Positions 32,986 to 43,670 of a stretch of 64,000 nt of DNA are shown in pieces. Below the pieces are notes generated by a model that did no database searches, was not told the DNA's origin, and worked only from the letters and a program-made list of their open reading frames with translations. The position numbers and the translations under genes were made by a program. Numbering within the stretch: the stretch's first letter is position 1; every line of letters starts with the position of its first letter. Source of the stretch: Agarophyton chilense (Eukaryota; Rhodophyta; Florideophyceae; Gracilariales; Gracilariaceae); the NCBI GenBank assembly GCA_030374765.1, contig JARGXX010000120.1:372001-436000 (forward strand), written 5' to 3'.

Positions 32986-35370
32986 ATGGACGCCCCCCAT
33001 CGCGCCCATCCCCATCCCCATCCCCATCCCCACCCCAGCTCCAACCCCCACGCCGACGCCAGCGCCGACGCCGAACCCGACGCCGACACAGAAGCGCGCG
33101 CGCTGCTCGCCCACCACGCTGCCGCAGCCTCCCCCCTGCGCTACACCGCCGTCCACCCGCCGCGCGTCGAGGGCTGGCTCGCCAAGGAGGCCCGCCGTTC
33201 GCTCCGCACCCGACGCACACGCTATTTCACCCTAGACGGCACCATCCTCGCCTCGCATCGTACCAAGAGCGCCCCGGCCTCATGGCACGTCTCTCTGGCC
33301 GATGCGCTCGTCGAGCCCGGCCCGTTACCGCGCGAGATCCGACTGTCCTTGCCCACGCGCACCCTGTCCTTCGTCGCCCCGACACCCCCGGCCTTTCGCA
33401 TGTGGATTGTTGCCCTGCGCCGCGCCTCGCTCTTCAGCTCGCGTGTCGACCATTATTACGCCGTGGGCCGCCTCATCGGCGAGGGAATGAACGGTCAGGT
33501 GCGTTTGGCCCACGACAGGATGACCCACGAGCCCGTCGCCATCAAGATGGTCCCGCGCCTGCGCCGCGAGAACGAAACCCACTTCCTGGCCCGCGAGGTG
33601 CAGATCCTGCTTTCCATTGCTCACCCCAACATCGTGCGTACCCTCGACGTCTTTGTGCGCACCCGTCGCATCCACTTTGTCATGGAGTATCTGCCCGGCG
33701 GCGAGCTCTTCGACTTTATCTCGCAAAACACCCACTTCACAGAGTTGCACGCCGCCGCCGTCATGACCGACCTGCTCAACGCCCTGCACTATCTGCACAC
33801 GCGCAACATTGTGCACCGCGACGTCAAGCTGGAGAACCTGCTGTGCACCAGCACCACGTGGCCGCTCAACGTCAAACTCGCCGACTTTGGCTTTGCCAAC
33901 TACGTCAACAGCCGCGACCGCCCCATCCTCAACAGTTTTGTCGGCACGCCGTACTACATTGCGCCGGAAATGCTGCGCGGTGACCCGCACGGCTGCGCCG
34001 TCGACGTGTGGGCCACCGGCGTCGTGCTCTACATCCTGCTCAGCGGCAAGTTCCCGTTTGGCGGCAACAACGAGTCCGAGTACTACCAGCGCGTGCTAGC
34101 CAAGCCCGCCTACTTCCCTGCTGACGAGTGGCGCGACGTGTCGCACGATGCCAAGAGCCTCGTGCGCGGCATGCTGTGCAAAGATCCCCACAAGCGTCTC
34201 ACCGTGGAGCAATGTTTGCGCCACCCGTGGCTAGCGCGTCGCGCCCACGCGTTGCCATCGCCGTCGTCGTCGCCGTCGCCGTCGTCAACGTTAGTACCGC
34301 CGCCGCAGCGCGCTCTCTCGCCGCCGGAGCAGCTCGTCGTGCGCGAGCCCAACCTACGCACCGCCACAGCGCTGCGCCACACGCGCGCCAAGCGCGGCAA
34401 ATGGCGCCACCTTGCCATGCTCAACCGCTCGCTCTCCGCCGCGCCCGACGCCGTGCTGCCGCACCAGCTGCCCGTCGACTACGCGCGCCCCAAACACACG
34501 CTGTCCGATTGCGCCTCTGCGTCGTGTGCGCGCTCGCCGCCGTCGGCGCCGCCCAGCGACTCTGCTTCCAACTCGGTCGTCGTCACCGATTCGGAGCTCA
34601 TCAACCGCCGCCCGACTCTCATCCGCCGCATTCTCTCGTCGCAAAAGCTCTCGCTGGACCGCTACCAGTGCCCGCTGCCCTGCGCGCGCCCCTCTACCGC
34701 TACCGCTGCTGCCACCGCTGCTGCTGCCACTAGCGCCGTCGACAATAAGCTGGACCACGCATCTGCCAACCCGCGCAAGACGCTCTCTCTCTTCTCCAAG
34801 GACGGACCGCTACGACGCTCATTCCACCGCGTAGCCGATCGCGCCACCGCCGACGGCAACCACGCTATCAACTTTGCAAACTTGCAGTCGCAAAAGTTGC
34901 CTCCCAAAATCGCGCGAGAGCGCCAACGGCAACAAAAGCTGGCCGAGGCGGCTGCAAAACGCGGCGCGACGCGTGGGGGCATTTTCACTACTTGCAAGCT
35001 GGCGGCGGCCGAGCTAGCAGCGCACAATCAGCGCTACCACTCGTCGCCACGGCTGGCGGCGCACATGTTGGAGACGCTGCAGACGTCGTTTGTGCCGCCC
35101 GTGTCGGAGGCGGCGCGGCTGGAGGAGCGCGCGGCGTGCTGTGGCGTGGAGGACGTTTTGGAACCGGTTTCAAGCCCGCCGTCTGTGGCGCGCAGTGGCA
35201 TGGACATGTGTGGTATGATTGATGAACATGGCGATGAGGTGCAGCGCGCGGAAAGTATGGAGTACGGGGATATGGAGAGTTTGGGGGGGGTGAGCCAACA
35301 CCAGCTGAACCCGCTGAACCAGCTGCATGGCGTGTACTCGAGGGGCCGCGCTGTGCCACTGGGCTTGTAG
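32986..35370 (+). CDS. PH-domain and CAMK-type Ser/Thr protein kinase
   Basis: 794 residues from the ATG at 32986, after a pyrimidine-rich leader. The order is: a His-Pro repeat and acidic N-terminus (1-50); a PH domain at about 60-148 (VEGWLAKEA, RYFTLDGTIL, the conserved W140 in FRMWIVALR); and a kinase domain at about 158-416. The kinase has the glycine loop GEGMNGQV, the catalytic lysine K187 in VAIK, E204 of helix C, HRDVKLEN with D279, DFG at 300-302 and APE at 326-328. GTPYYIAPEML and VWATGVVLYILLSGKFPFGG place it in the CAMK/SNF1-like group. A long Ser/Ala-rich tail (420-794) has no known domain. All catalytic residues are present. PH domains often bind phosphoinositides, so membrane recruitment is likely but inferred. 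Confidence 0.9.
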   Translation: MDAPHRAHPHPHPHPHPSSNPHADASADAEPDADTEARALLAHHAAAASPLRYTAVHPPRVEGWLAKEARRSLRTRRTRYFTLDGTILASHRTKSAPASWHVSLADALVEPGPLPREIRLSLPTRTLSFVAPTPPAFRMWIVALRRASLFSSRVDHYYAVGRLIGEGMNGQVRLAHDRMTHEPVAIKMVPRLRRENETHFLAREVQILLSIAHPNIVRTLDVFVRTRRIHFVMEYLPGGELFDFISQNTHFTELHAAAVMTDLLNALHYLHTRNIVHRDVKLENLLCTSTTWPLNVKLADFGFANYVNSRDRPILNSFVGTPYYIAPEMLRGDPHGCAVDVWATGVVLYILLSGKFPFGGNNESEYYQRVLAKPAYFPADEWRDVSHDAKSLVRGMLCKDPHKRLTVEQCLRHPWLARRAHALPSPSSSPSPSSTLVPPPQRALSPPEQLVVREPNLRTATALRHTRAKRGKWRHLAMLNRSLSAAPDAVLPHQLPVDYARPKHTLSDCASASCARSPPSAPPSDSASNSVVVTDSELINRRPTLIRRILSSQKLSLDRYQCPLPCARPSTATAAATAAAATSAVDNKLDHASANPRKTLSLFSKDGPLRRSFHRVADRATADGNHAINFANLQSQKLPPKIARERQRQQKLAEAAAKRGATRGGIFTTCKLAAAELAAHNQRYHSSPRLAAHMLETLQTSFVPPVSEAARLEERAACCGVEDVLEPVSSPPSVARSGMDMCGMIDEHGDEVQRAESMEYGDMESLGGVSQHQLNPLNQLHGVYSRGRAVPLGL

Positions 35371-35610
35371 ACTACTTGGGGACTTAAGGCTGGAGGAATA
35401 ATCTCAAGAGAGATGGGTGGAGAGGGGGGATGCAGCGATGTTGAGTTTTAATGTACAGATATGTCTACCATGTGGAGTTTCGGGAAGAAGAGTGTGCCTC
35501 GCAGGTAGTGACTGGCGCGTCACGTCGCTTCGCGGTGCGTTTAGGGAAATTACACCGGCGGTGATCGCGCGCTACGTGTCGCGCGCATTTGTAACGTCCC
35601 ACGCACCGCA

Positions 35611-35644
35611 CACGCACGCGCACGCGCACGCGCGCGCGCACGTG
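35611..35644. repeat. alternating purine-pyrimidine CG/CA tract
   Basis: CACGCACGCGCACGCGCACG followed by CGCGCGCGCACGTG, downstream of the kinase gene. Such tracts can form Z-DNA. No function is claimed. Confidence 0.7.
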
Positions 35645-35897
35645 ACGCGTAGCACCAGCTGGCGGCGGCGTGCACATCCGCGATGGTGCGCTGTGCTGAC
35701 GTTATGCGTGCCTGGCGCGCTCTTCTGTCGCAATGTCATTCAACGTCCTGTCTCGCGAGCCACCTACTTGGTTTACTGGCACTTGTCCTTTTTTCGTTGT
35801 CGCCATTGTATCACTCAGTCTTGTATCGTCGTGGTCTCTCTAAAGCCTAGCTATTAACAACACTTCCACTATTACTGCCAATTCCTTCTGCCCACCA

Positions 35898-36785
35898 TCA
35901 ACATGAAAGCCCACTCAACCCAATACACGCTTTTCCGCCAAGCGCTGCTGCTCCAATCCATGGCGCTCCAATGTTGGCAAGGGTCCCACCGGTAATGTCC
36001 GTACCGAGCACTCGATACGCCGCTCGCAATGGCGCCAGCAGCGTCTGAGCAACATTAGGTCTCACAGCCATTGTGTACGAGCTCACTCGAAATCCGTCCA
36101 CCACCAGCTCGCCACTTACAGTTTGCGGGTTGTACAATCCCCGTCTCCAAACGTTTTCAACACTGCTCACGCGCACCAACGACCCGTTACCCATTTGAAG
36201 ATAGTCTCCAATCCTAACCGATCCGGCCGCCACTAGCTTGTCTTTTGAGAAAATGTAATGCCCGGGAGACGCTGTCACACATTTTTCAACACTGCACAGC
36301 TTCTTGAATCGGAAAACGCCGCTTCCAAGCTTGTGCGTGAACGAAAATACCTCTGAAGAGTCGCCACTCATTTGTGCAACTTTGTGACCACTTTCTAGTT
36401 GATTCATCCGAACCGTTCCAATATTCTCCACTTCCACATTGCTGTTGCCCGGAAAGCACTGTTGCAACATTTGCATAATATCCTCCAATCCTTGATCTCC
36501 AGACTCGTCATCTTCAATCTCGTTGTCATGACCATCCTCATTGTAATGATCTTCCTCACCGTCATGACCATCTTCTTCGTCAGGATCATAAGAGGGTGAA
36601 GGCGTAGCTTCTTCACCCGTCCCGCTCGACATCATCTGCCTGTCGATATTTCCTTTATCAATGTCAGTATCTTGTACAAATAAGCGCGCGGAGGCCTCGG
36701 AATATCCACTCTGTTCACCAAGCGGTAATGCCAAAGCGGTCACCAACAAAATTATAACAAAGGCGAACGCAGTTAAAATGCCCAT
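35898..36785 (-). CDS. secreted Hint-domain (hedgehog C-terminal type) protein
   Basis: 295 residues from the ATG at 36785, the first ATG below the TATA box; the frame remains open 16 codons upstream but without an ATG. Residues 1-20 form a signal peptide or anchor (MGILTAFAFVIILLVTALAL). A short acidic D/E/H-rich segment (about 45-105) replaces any signalling domain. The Hint fold begins at Cys110 in CFPGNSNVEVENIGTV, aligned with the splice-site CFPG of hedgehog proteins, and includes VTASPGHYIF (T171, H176), VRIGDYL and GELVVDGFRVSSYT, the counterpart of the hedgehog SCY segment. This predicts self-cleavage before Cys110 in the secretory route. No membrane-linked C-terminal domain follows beyond about 45 residues. 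Confidence 0.85.
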   Translation of the reverse strand: MGILTAFAFVIILLVTALALPLGEQSGYSEASARLFVQDTDIDKGNIDRQMMSSGTGEEATPSPSYDPDEEDGHDGEEDHYNEDGHDNEIEDDESGDQGLEDIMQMLQQCFPGNSNVEVENIGTVRMNQLESGHKVAQMSGDSSEVFSFTHKLGSGVFRFKKLCSVEKCVTASPGHYIFSKDKLVAAGSVRIGDYLQMGNGSLVRVSSVENVWRRGLYNPQTVSGELVVDGFRVSSYTMAVRPNVAQTLLAPLRAAYRVLGTDITGGTLANIGAPWIGAAALGGKACIGLSGLSC

Positions 36786-36881
36786 CACGGAAATGCGGAA
36801 TTTGGCCGGCTTTGCGAATCGAATGAATTGCAATGAGGTAAAAAGAAGTGGAGAGAGACGAGATGAGGCTTGAGGGCTCTT

Positions 36882-36889
36882 TTTTTATA
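36882..36889 (-). promoter_or_regulatory. TATA box of the Hint-domain gene
   Basis: TATAAAAA on the minus strand, about 100 bp upstream of the ATG at 36785, leaving room for a leader of about 70 nt. This placement supports the chosen start. Confidence 0.55.
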
Positions 36890-39287
36890 GAGTAACGACG
36901 TTCCGTATCTATCCTCCCCACTTTCCATGATCTGAGTCACCCCACCCTTGGCTGGCATCACACGCAGCACTAGTGTCTGCATGAGTAGGAAATCTTGGGC
37001 AGTTTTGATTTCTGAATTGCACAATGATTCCGAGCACGGAAAAGGAGTTGTTAGAATGATAACCCTCACCAACGGGAAGGTTGCCTCCTAGATTCACATT
37101 GAAAAAAAAGGCAATCCAATTTCAGTTTATTGAATCGAATTTCAACTACATGGAAATCGAAAAATCTTTCCATTTGCAGTCAACTTCTGGGTACCGTTGA
37201 TAACGAAATGGAATGGTTTCAACAGCCAGCTAATTTTTGAAACGACGCTGTTGTTTGCAGAGCTCTGTGGCGGCAGATGTGAAACTACAATACCCCTTTT
37301 CCAAAAGGGGGGAAAGCTCTAACCCTTTCCCAGCAATTCGAAATTCAAAACATCGATAGTGCTTACTGGGAATCGATTCGTTCAGTTAACCACCTGCTGT
37401 GGAGCTGTTGATTGCGGTCACTAGAAAAGCTGTTTCCTTTCAGCAACAATTACACCCGTTTTTTGGCGTCGTACGAATCATGACTGAGAGATCCAGTACA
37501 GTACTAACTCATTCACCAAAGTAGCTTATGAAGGGTATGATTAGAGGCGTAGAGTGGCTTCGTGACGAGTTCTGAAAACAACATCAAGCAGAAATCCGGT
37601 GTGCGTGTCGTAGCCGCACAAGCAGGGTTTGTGGTGAGCGCGAGTAGCTGTGCGCAGCAGAGCTTCTAGCGCTACTAGTCAAAAAAGGGACAAAGTTTGT
37701 TCCCTCTGTCTGGCCTCGCCTCTCCCCGCACATCGCCAGACAGCCCCCACAACTTTTCACGGCTTTTGTCGCCCGGCAATCAATCACCGCGACCTCCTGG
37801 CGCCCGCGGCTCCACGAGGTGCACGGGGAGCTCCTTGTGACTGCAACCAGAACTGGTGGCATGCGCTCGACACGTTACTAATGAAACTACTATCCACAAT
37901 TCTCTCGCTCAACGGTGAGGGTAACAAAGGTTTAAGTCGATTTTAGCATCACAACGTCCAGTAGCTCTGTTGTGATGATATTGAGACCACCAGGCTGCCT
38001 TTATATACCATACACGAAAAAATCAGCACAGCGACCCATTGGAGCTTTTCACAAAGCGCTGGCTCTAAAAAATTGGGAGGTGCAACTTAGCCAACTAAAT
38101 GCAATGGCTGGTGTCGGATGATAAAAGTAAGCGGGAACTTTACACTGTTTGCCGCCCGTCGGGGAAAGAATGGCGGCTCAGACAGCAGTAAATAGAATAG
38201 CTGATGAGTTTGGACGCCAAGGACTGCTGTAAACGAAGGCCTGGGCGGAGGTCGGCGTCGGAGATTGTGTTCTGATGGGGGATGATGGCTGATGAGGATG
38301 CAAAGCATCGACGAAATTATGTACCACCAAAGTAGATGCGTAGTTTCTCCTCCCTGCAGAAAGCTATTAATGCTTTGATCCAGAGTCTGAGTAGGGATTA
38401 TTATTTCCGGAGTCTTGACGAAAAATTGACTCCTCTGCGTTTGGTCGACTAAAGCTTTACTCAACCTCCTCTTGGTGTCGACTGAGCAGCCTAAGCTGGC
38501 TAACGGAGTAAGTCAGGGAGGGATCGCTGTTGAAGAGGAAAGTGATCAGGCCTCCGTAGACCAGTGATTCCTATCATTTTGACGTATTTCTTCAGAATTC
38601 TTGAGTCTTGTTTCAATTTTCTGAGAAAATTTTATTACCGGTAGTTCAATACCGTACTTTGCAATATGCTGGTGAAAATTAGTTTTTTAAGGCTAGGTTC
38701 GACGACATGCAGAGCTTAAGCGAGTTCCCGTTTGGGTTGCTGTCTATTGGGCTTTACTTACGATGCATTTGTTAACGTCCGGAAACGGAATTTTGTAAGG
38801 TCTTTCCTTAATTGGGTGACCAGGGGTTTTTCGCCCGTGCTCAAGTTTATCATCAGTGAAATTTTGGAGGTTGCGAGAAGATCATATCTGTCTGAGGGTT
38901 CTGCAGGTTTTTAATCGTGTTTTCAAAAGTTTTAGAAGTTGCATATCGTAATTACCGGTTTTTGCGATATTGGAGTCTAGTCTCTGAAGGGTTTTCTAAA
39001 AAAATTGTTCAAATTTCCGAAGTACATTGCGTAATGAAGTAGAGTGAGGGTCTTTAGAGCACCAAGGTCTCCCCAGTAGTTACTGTAAGTAGTGTGGTCG
39101 GGGCACGAAACTCAGGGACCTTTCGAAAACGAGGCCCAGACCCAGTTCGACTTGTATGAAGGTCGAGTGATGGCTGGACTTATTTAGGTCGCGCGCTCAG
39201 CCACTAGCAGCCCTTCTAAGAGCACAAGCCTGCACTAAGGGTTAAAGTAGTCTCGAGGTTGGAATGAGTTGACCGTCCTTAGAGGTG
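36890..39287. other. no gene recognised
   Basis: Only short frames. Small inverted repeats were noted: CCCCTTTTCCAAAAGGGG at 37293-37310, and ATGGAAA...TTTCCAT at 37150-37173. No coding family or mobile element could be recognised up to the LTR that starts at 39288. Confidence 0.5.
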
Positions 39288-39733
39288 TGTAACGAAATTA
39301 CTAGTGGGTCAGCGAACTGATCTCAACCTGAGATAGCGTGATAGAACGCGTCTTAAAGTTATTATCCCTGACGGCGGCACTCTCAGAGTACTTGATACAA
39401 TGGGCTGGCGTTTACTGCGTAGTCCTTCAGTTCAGAGCTGAGTAAACGATGGCTTGAATACCAATTGGTGGAACTTGTGTACCAAAGAGGTAAGTTTAGT
39501 ATCCTAGCAGTGCTTACCTTACTCTAAGGGAGAAGCGTCACTCGAGCCAATTAAATAACAAAGGCGAGGCGCTGGGATCTCTCTGGCACTGTAATGATAA
39601 TCTATTGCACTAACTAAAATATATCAATAATCTACATGACTCCACCTGAGGTCGCCAAGTCCACGTGGCGTCTGTAAGATACCTCAGGGCCCGGCGGCTT
39701 ACAGAGCTCAAACGGTTTCGTCACTCATTCACA
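39288..39733. repeat. LTR of the element C family, next to aORF copy B
   Basis: 446 bp, TGTAACGAAATTAC...TTCACA, the same length and ends as the LTR at 48162-48607 but considerably diverged. The aORF homology starts immediately at 39734. Flanks (AGGTG and GGGAC) do not match, so no target duplication is seen. Its orientation relative to the aORF is opposite to that in the complete element C, so this is not a simple truncated copy. Confidence 0.85.
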
Positions 39734-41868
39734 GGGACGAGGTTCACCCGAGGAGCCTACTGATTCAACAGAACCGGTCCCAGCGAGCCGACCACGCTTC
39801 TTCGGCGGAGATTCACCTGAGAAATTATCATCACCATGGAAAGCCTCCCGGTCGCTCAAATCTAGACCATCCCGGGCATCCAAGTCGGCAGTAACCCTCT
39901 GGGACATCACTTGTGCATTCTGCTGCATGATATAGATCATAGAGGTCCTCAGATTCTGACCCTGTTGGACAACCGCGGCGTGGCGTGCTGAGCGACGCGC
40001 CCAGAAGCAAGCTTCCCTCAGGACTGTCGCAATGTCCATCGAGGCAGTAATTCCAACGGCACGGCAGACATGACGGAGATCCGCGGCGGCAGCCGGGACC
40101 GAAGCTGGAAAATGTGGTAACAGAGAGGACGGAGCGATGTGGACGCCCACAGTGGACGTCTGAGCCATTGCATCACCTACAGGACTTTCGGCTTCCACGG
40201 TAACCTCGCCAGGAGGGATGTCAACTTGGGCGACGGGCGGCTCGTACGAGAGTTCATTCTGAGGAGCAGCGCCCGGAGGAGCTGGAGGAGGGGAAGCGGT
40301 CTGCAACACAACAGCGGACTCGACTGGAGGATTAAAGCCCTCTACAGGCAGGACGAAGGGATCTTCACCGAAGGATTCTCCATCGGACATGTCAGCTGGA
40401 ACCAACGGCCTGGCTTCCACATCAGGCTCGAAGCACAGGGGATCGAAACCAATGGCCTTCGGGTAATAGTCGGGCACTCGACGCCTCGGAATGTTCGATG
40501 GTTGATTCCTCAAAGGATTGGCGGGATAGGCACGAGCGTCGTCCCGACCCTGCGGATGTAGCGGAATCAGCGTGAAAGAGTCGGTGTCGTGGTCATACCA
40601 AAGGAACCCGGGAGTCTTGCCCTACTCGACCTGTAGGACATGATCTAAAAGGGCCTCGGTCTCCTCGACGTCGAACTGGGTCCCACGGACGGTATTCTGT
40701 GTGGTTAGGTTCATTAGGAATCGGATCATGATGTACGGGAGCGGAACAAAACGACCTTGAGGATCGGGTATGTTCTCGTCGTGCCATACCCTCCAATCCT
40801 CCGAACGGACATTACCACGGACGCCGTATTTCGCGGTATCCAAGAAGACCATAAGGTACATCACCCCGATCTCAACGAAGATTACTTGCCAGGAAAGCCA
40901 CGAACTTCGGTCACTGTCATCGCCCATGAGTTGGGACCAGTGCTACGCCACCACAGACGGCGTGGGAACCAAAAGGAGCGGCGAGACACGCCAGTACATG
41001 GCCCATTGGTTCTCATTCGCACGAGGCAACGAGAAATATAACGGAGGAAAATTGTCGACCCTTATGTCGTGAAACTCCACCTGGTACCAGCAAAAGAAAA
41101 ACTCCAAAGATTAACGGAAACGACCATTGGGCTCCTGCATCTCGTTACAATAGACCCTATTGGAAATCCGAAACAGGAGGTCATACGGAGGATGGAAGCA
41201 CATAAGCGCCAAGAGTTTGTGACCCGCCGGAGGAAATCTCACATGAGGCGAAATGAAGTCCGTGTGTAGGTCCGAAAGGAGTTTGTTCACCCTGAACTGG
41301 TATTCGGCTTCCTCCTTGCAGCGGACGTACGGCATTTCCGCTTGAATGAGGGTGCGATAGCGCGTCGCCAAACGCGGATTCACAGGACAATGCCCCCATC
41401 GGTTATACCACGAAACGCTGCGCGCGTTCTTCCTGCCCCTCCTGAAATCTGGTATCTTGGCAAACCTTCGGGCCTCGAGATACATTTGGAAGAACTGCTG
41501 GTATTCTTCCACAGAGGACGGCAAAATGGCATGACGCACTGCCCGCGGATTCCGTCCGATGGTATGGTCATAGCGGTGCCCAGGATGTTCGTAAACCACT
41601 TGGTATCCCGAAAAGCTCCCCGCTTGGTCCTTCGAAGCCATGGTGCCGTTGCCCCCCACAGGCCGGTCCGCCGGGAAATGGACAGGCATACCGACGGAAG
41701 CGACATAGTCCGGAGGGAGAATAGCGTATCCAACGGGCTTATAAGGCGAGTTCGGCATCGCGCGCGACCAATGGAAAAGTACCACGATTGGAAGAAGAGG
41801 TGACAGAATTGACCCGAGCGGACTGACAGGCGTAAACCACGGTGGACGAAGCGCGGAGGGTCGCTAAA
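39734..41868 (-). pseudogene. antisense ORF (aORF) copy B, unknown function
   Basis: Second copy of the protein described for 5240-7466. The N-terminal half is one open frame from about 41785 to 41111 (KPVGYAILPPDYVASVGMP, NARSVSWYNRWGHCPV, FHPPYDLLFRISNRVYCNEM). The middle is at 40622-40927 (GRFVPLPYIMIRFL, DVEETEALLDHVL) and the C-terminus at 39734-40513 (RRVPDYYPKAIGFDPLCFEP, SPPKKRGRLAG). It is cut by the LTR about 20 residues before the usual end. No pol of the same family is attached. On its right the G2 element begins. Confidence 0.75.
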
Positions 41869-42011
41869 GAAAGAACACATGGATGACGTGTAGTTCAACC
41901 GTTAAGCTCATTGTATGAGACACGAAAAGTAGCTCTGGCGAATGGGATATTCCGGATTGATCCCCATCACCCATTCAAGGTGTTGGTCACCATTTTTGGG
42001 AAGTCCACACA

Positions 42012-43670
42012 GTGGTTATTGAAACACCAAATCATTGGGACGGGGTACCCCACCCCACAAAAGTGGCACCGACGTCGATGAGCGCTTCCGATATTCTGGG
42101 TATCCCTCATCATAAGAAGGGGGAGAAGAACGTCGTTGCGACGATACCGGACGTCGAGTGTCCGAAAACCTCAGAAGTCGAGAAAGAAGTTATTGGTACA
42201 ACACGGAGTGGTGAAACAAGGAATCCTATTGAATAGTTGAAGAATCTAGACCTGGATCATGTCCCCGTTACTCATCGTGAGAGTTTACGCAAGATGCTGC
42301 GCAAATTTACAGCCATGTGGGATGGCTCTCTTGGAAAGATTGCGATTGCAGAACACAGAATTGATCTGATACCAGGTACACGGTCGATAGCACAGCACCT
42401 ATACAGGGCTGGCTCGACCGCTCAGGAGGAAGAAAAAACTCAGATTGAGAAGATGCTAGATACAAGAGTGATCGAACCTACCCAATCTCCTTAGGCTACA
42501 CCAGTGGTGTTAGCTCCGAAATCAGATGGAACATGGAGATTCGGTGTCGACTACCGTCGTTTTAAATGACTCTACCCTCAAGGACGTATACCCTATTTCA
42601 AGGATGGATGAATGCATAGACTCCCTTCGGGGGGCAAACATATTTACAACCCTGGATGCTAATTGGGGATATTGGAAAGTTCCTGTGAAAAAGAAATACC
42701 GCGATAAGACCGCGTTTGTTTGTCAGCAGGGACTGTACCGATTAAATTTGATGCCATTTTGCTTGACTAATGCGCCAGCGACGTTCCAACTTGCCGTTGA
42801 TATTTTACTTGCTCGCTTCAAATGGAGGACTTGTCTCGTTTATCTCGATGATATAATCGTTTTCTCGAATAACCTCGAAGACCACTTGAGGCATGAGTCA
42901 GAAGTAATGACAGTACTGCAGTATTGCAGGTAACACTTTGAAGCTTAAGTAGTGTAAGTTCTTCACTGATTCAGTGAAATACTTAGGACATGTCATTCGC
43001 CCCGAAAAGTTATCGGTGGACACCGTTCGAGTCAGATCCATCGGGGAGGCACGTCATCCGAAGACACGGACAGAATTAAGATCCGTCCTATGATTGTTTA
43101 ATGTCTACCGCCGCTTTGTACCGAAGTACGCGGATATATCGGCTGCTTTTAACGAGATCCTGCGTAAAGGGCAGCCAGTGAAGATGGAACCTCTTGATGA
43201 GGCACAGGCTACAGCATTTCAATTGCTTTTAGGCGCTATAACGTCTCCGCCAATTCTGGTGCTACCCACTCTGGGACTTCCGTACTCTATCGATACAAAT
43301 ACGAGTTCCCACCAGATTGGGTGTGCGTGGTTCCAAACCACGCCGAGTGGAAACAGAAAGCCGATATGCTGCTAGTTGCGTACACTGAATGTGCATGAGC
43401 GCAATTAGTCAGTATCTGAGAAAGAATGTCTCGCCGTGGTCTTGTCGTTAGCAACACTACGCCCATATCTGATGAGTAATCTCTCTATAATTCATACAGA
43501 CCATTCAGCGCTGCGATGGCTGATGGAGATTGCGGAGCCTTCATGTCGCCTTATGTGTTGGCGTCCCCGCCTCGCAGAATTCGACTTTGACGTCGAGTAC
43601 AAAAAAGACATCTTGAACTGCCAGGCTGATGCTCTCTCTCAGCTGGGAACAAGCGCCGAAGCGGAACCAG
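42012..43670 (+). pseudogene. G2 reverse transcriptase-RNase H
   Basis: A linker with SASDILGIPHHKKG is at 42080, and the RT entry HRIDLIPGTRSIAQHLYRAG is at 42360. Fingers follow (RVIEPTQSP, then a stop, then TPVVLAPKSDGTWRFGVDYRR in a shifted frame), then IFTTLDANWGYWKVPV, LMPFCLTNAPATFQLAVDIL, and an intact catalytic YLDDIIVFS at 42841. The thumb NVYRRFVPKYADI is at 43098. RNase H follows with LPYSIDTNTSSHQIGCAWFQ and IIHTDHSALRWLM. Stops at about 42235, 42492, 42933, 43375 and 43408 disable it. Confidence 0.85.

Noticed and set aside
32724-33983. 419-codon plus-strand frame overlapping the kinase start
   Set aside because: Pro/Arg/Ser-rich translation of the promoter minisatellite and an alternative kinase frame; the kinase frame has all catalytic motifs.
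35611-35644. CRISPR-like or centromeric repeat
   Set aside because: It is a simple CG/CA dinucleotide tract, not a spacer-repeat array.
36786-36833. 16-residue N-terminal extension of the Hint protein
   Set aside because: Starts with TTG. The ATG at 36785 is the first after the TATA box and gives a clean signal peptide.
38087-38464. 125-codon minus-strand ORF near the gene island
   Set aside because: No recognisable motif, AT-rich flanks, no promoter signal. Not reported as a gene.
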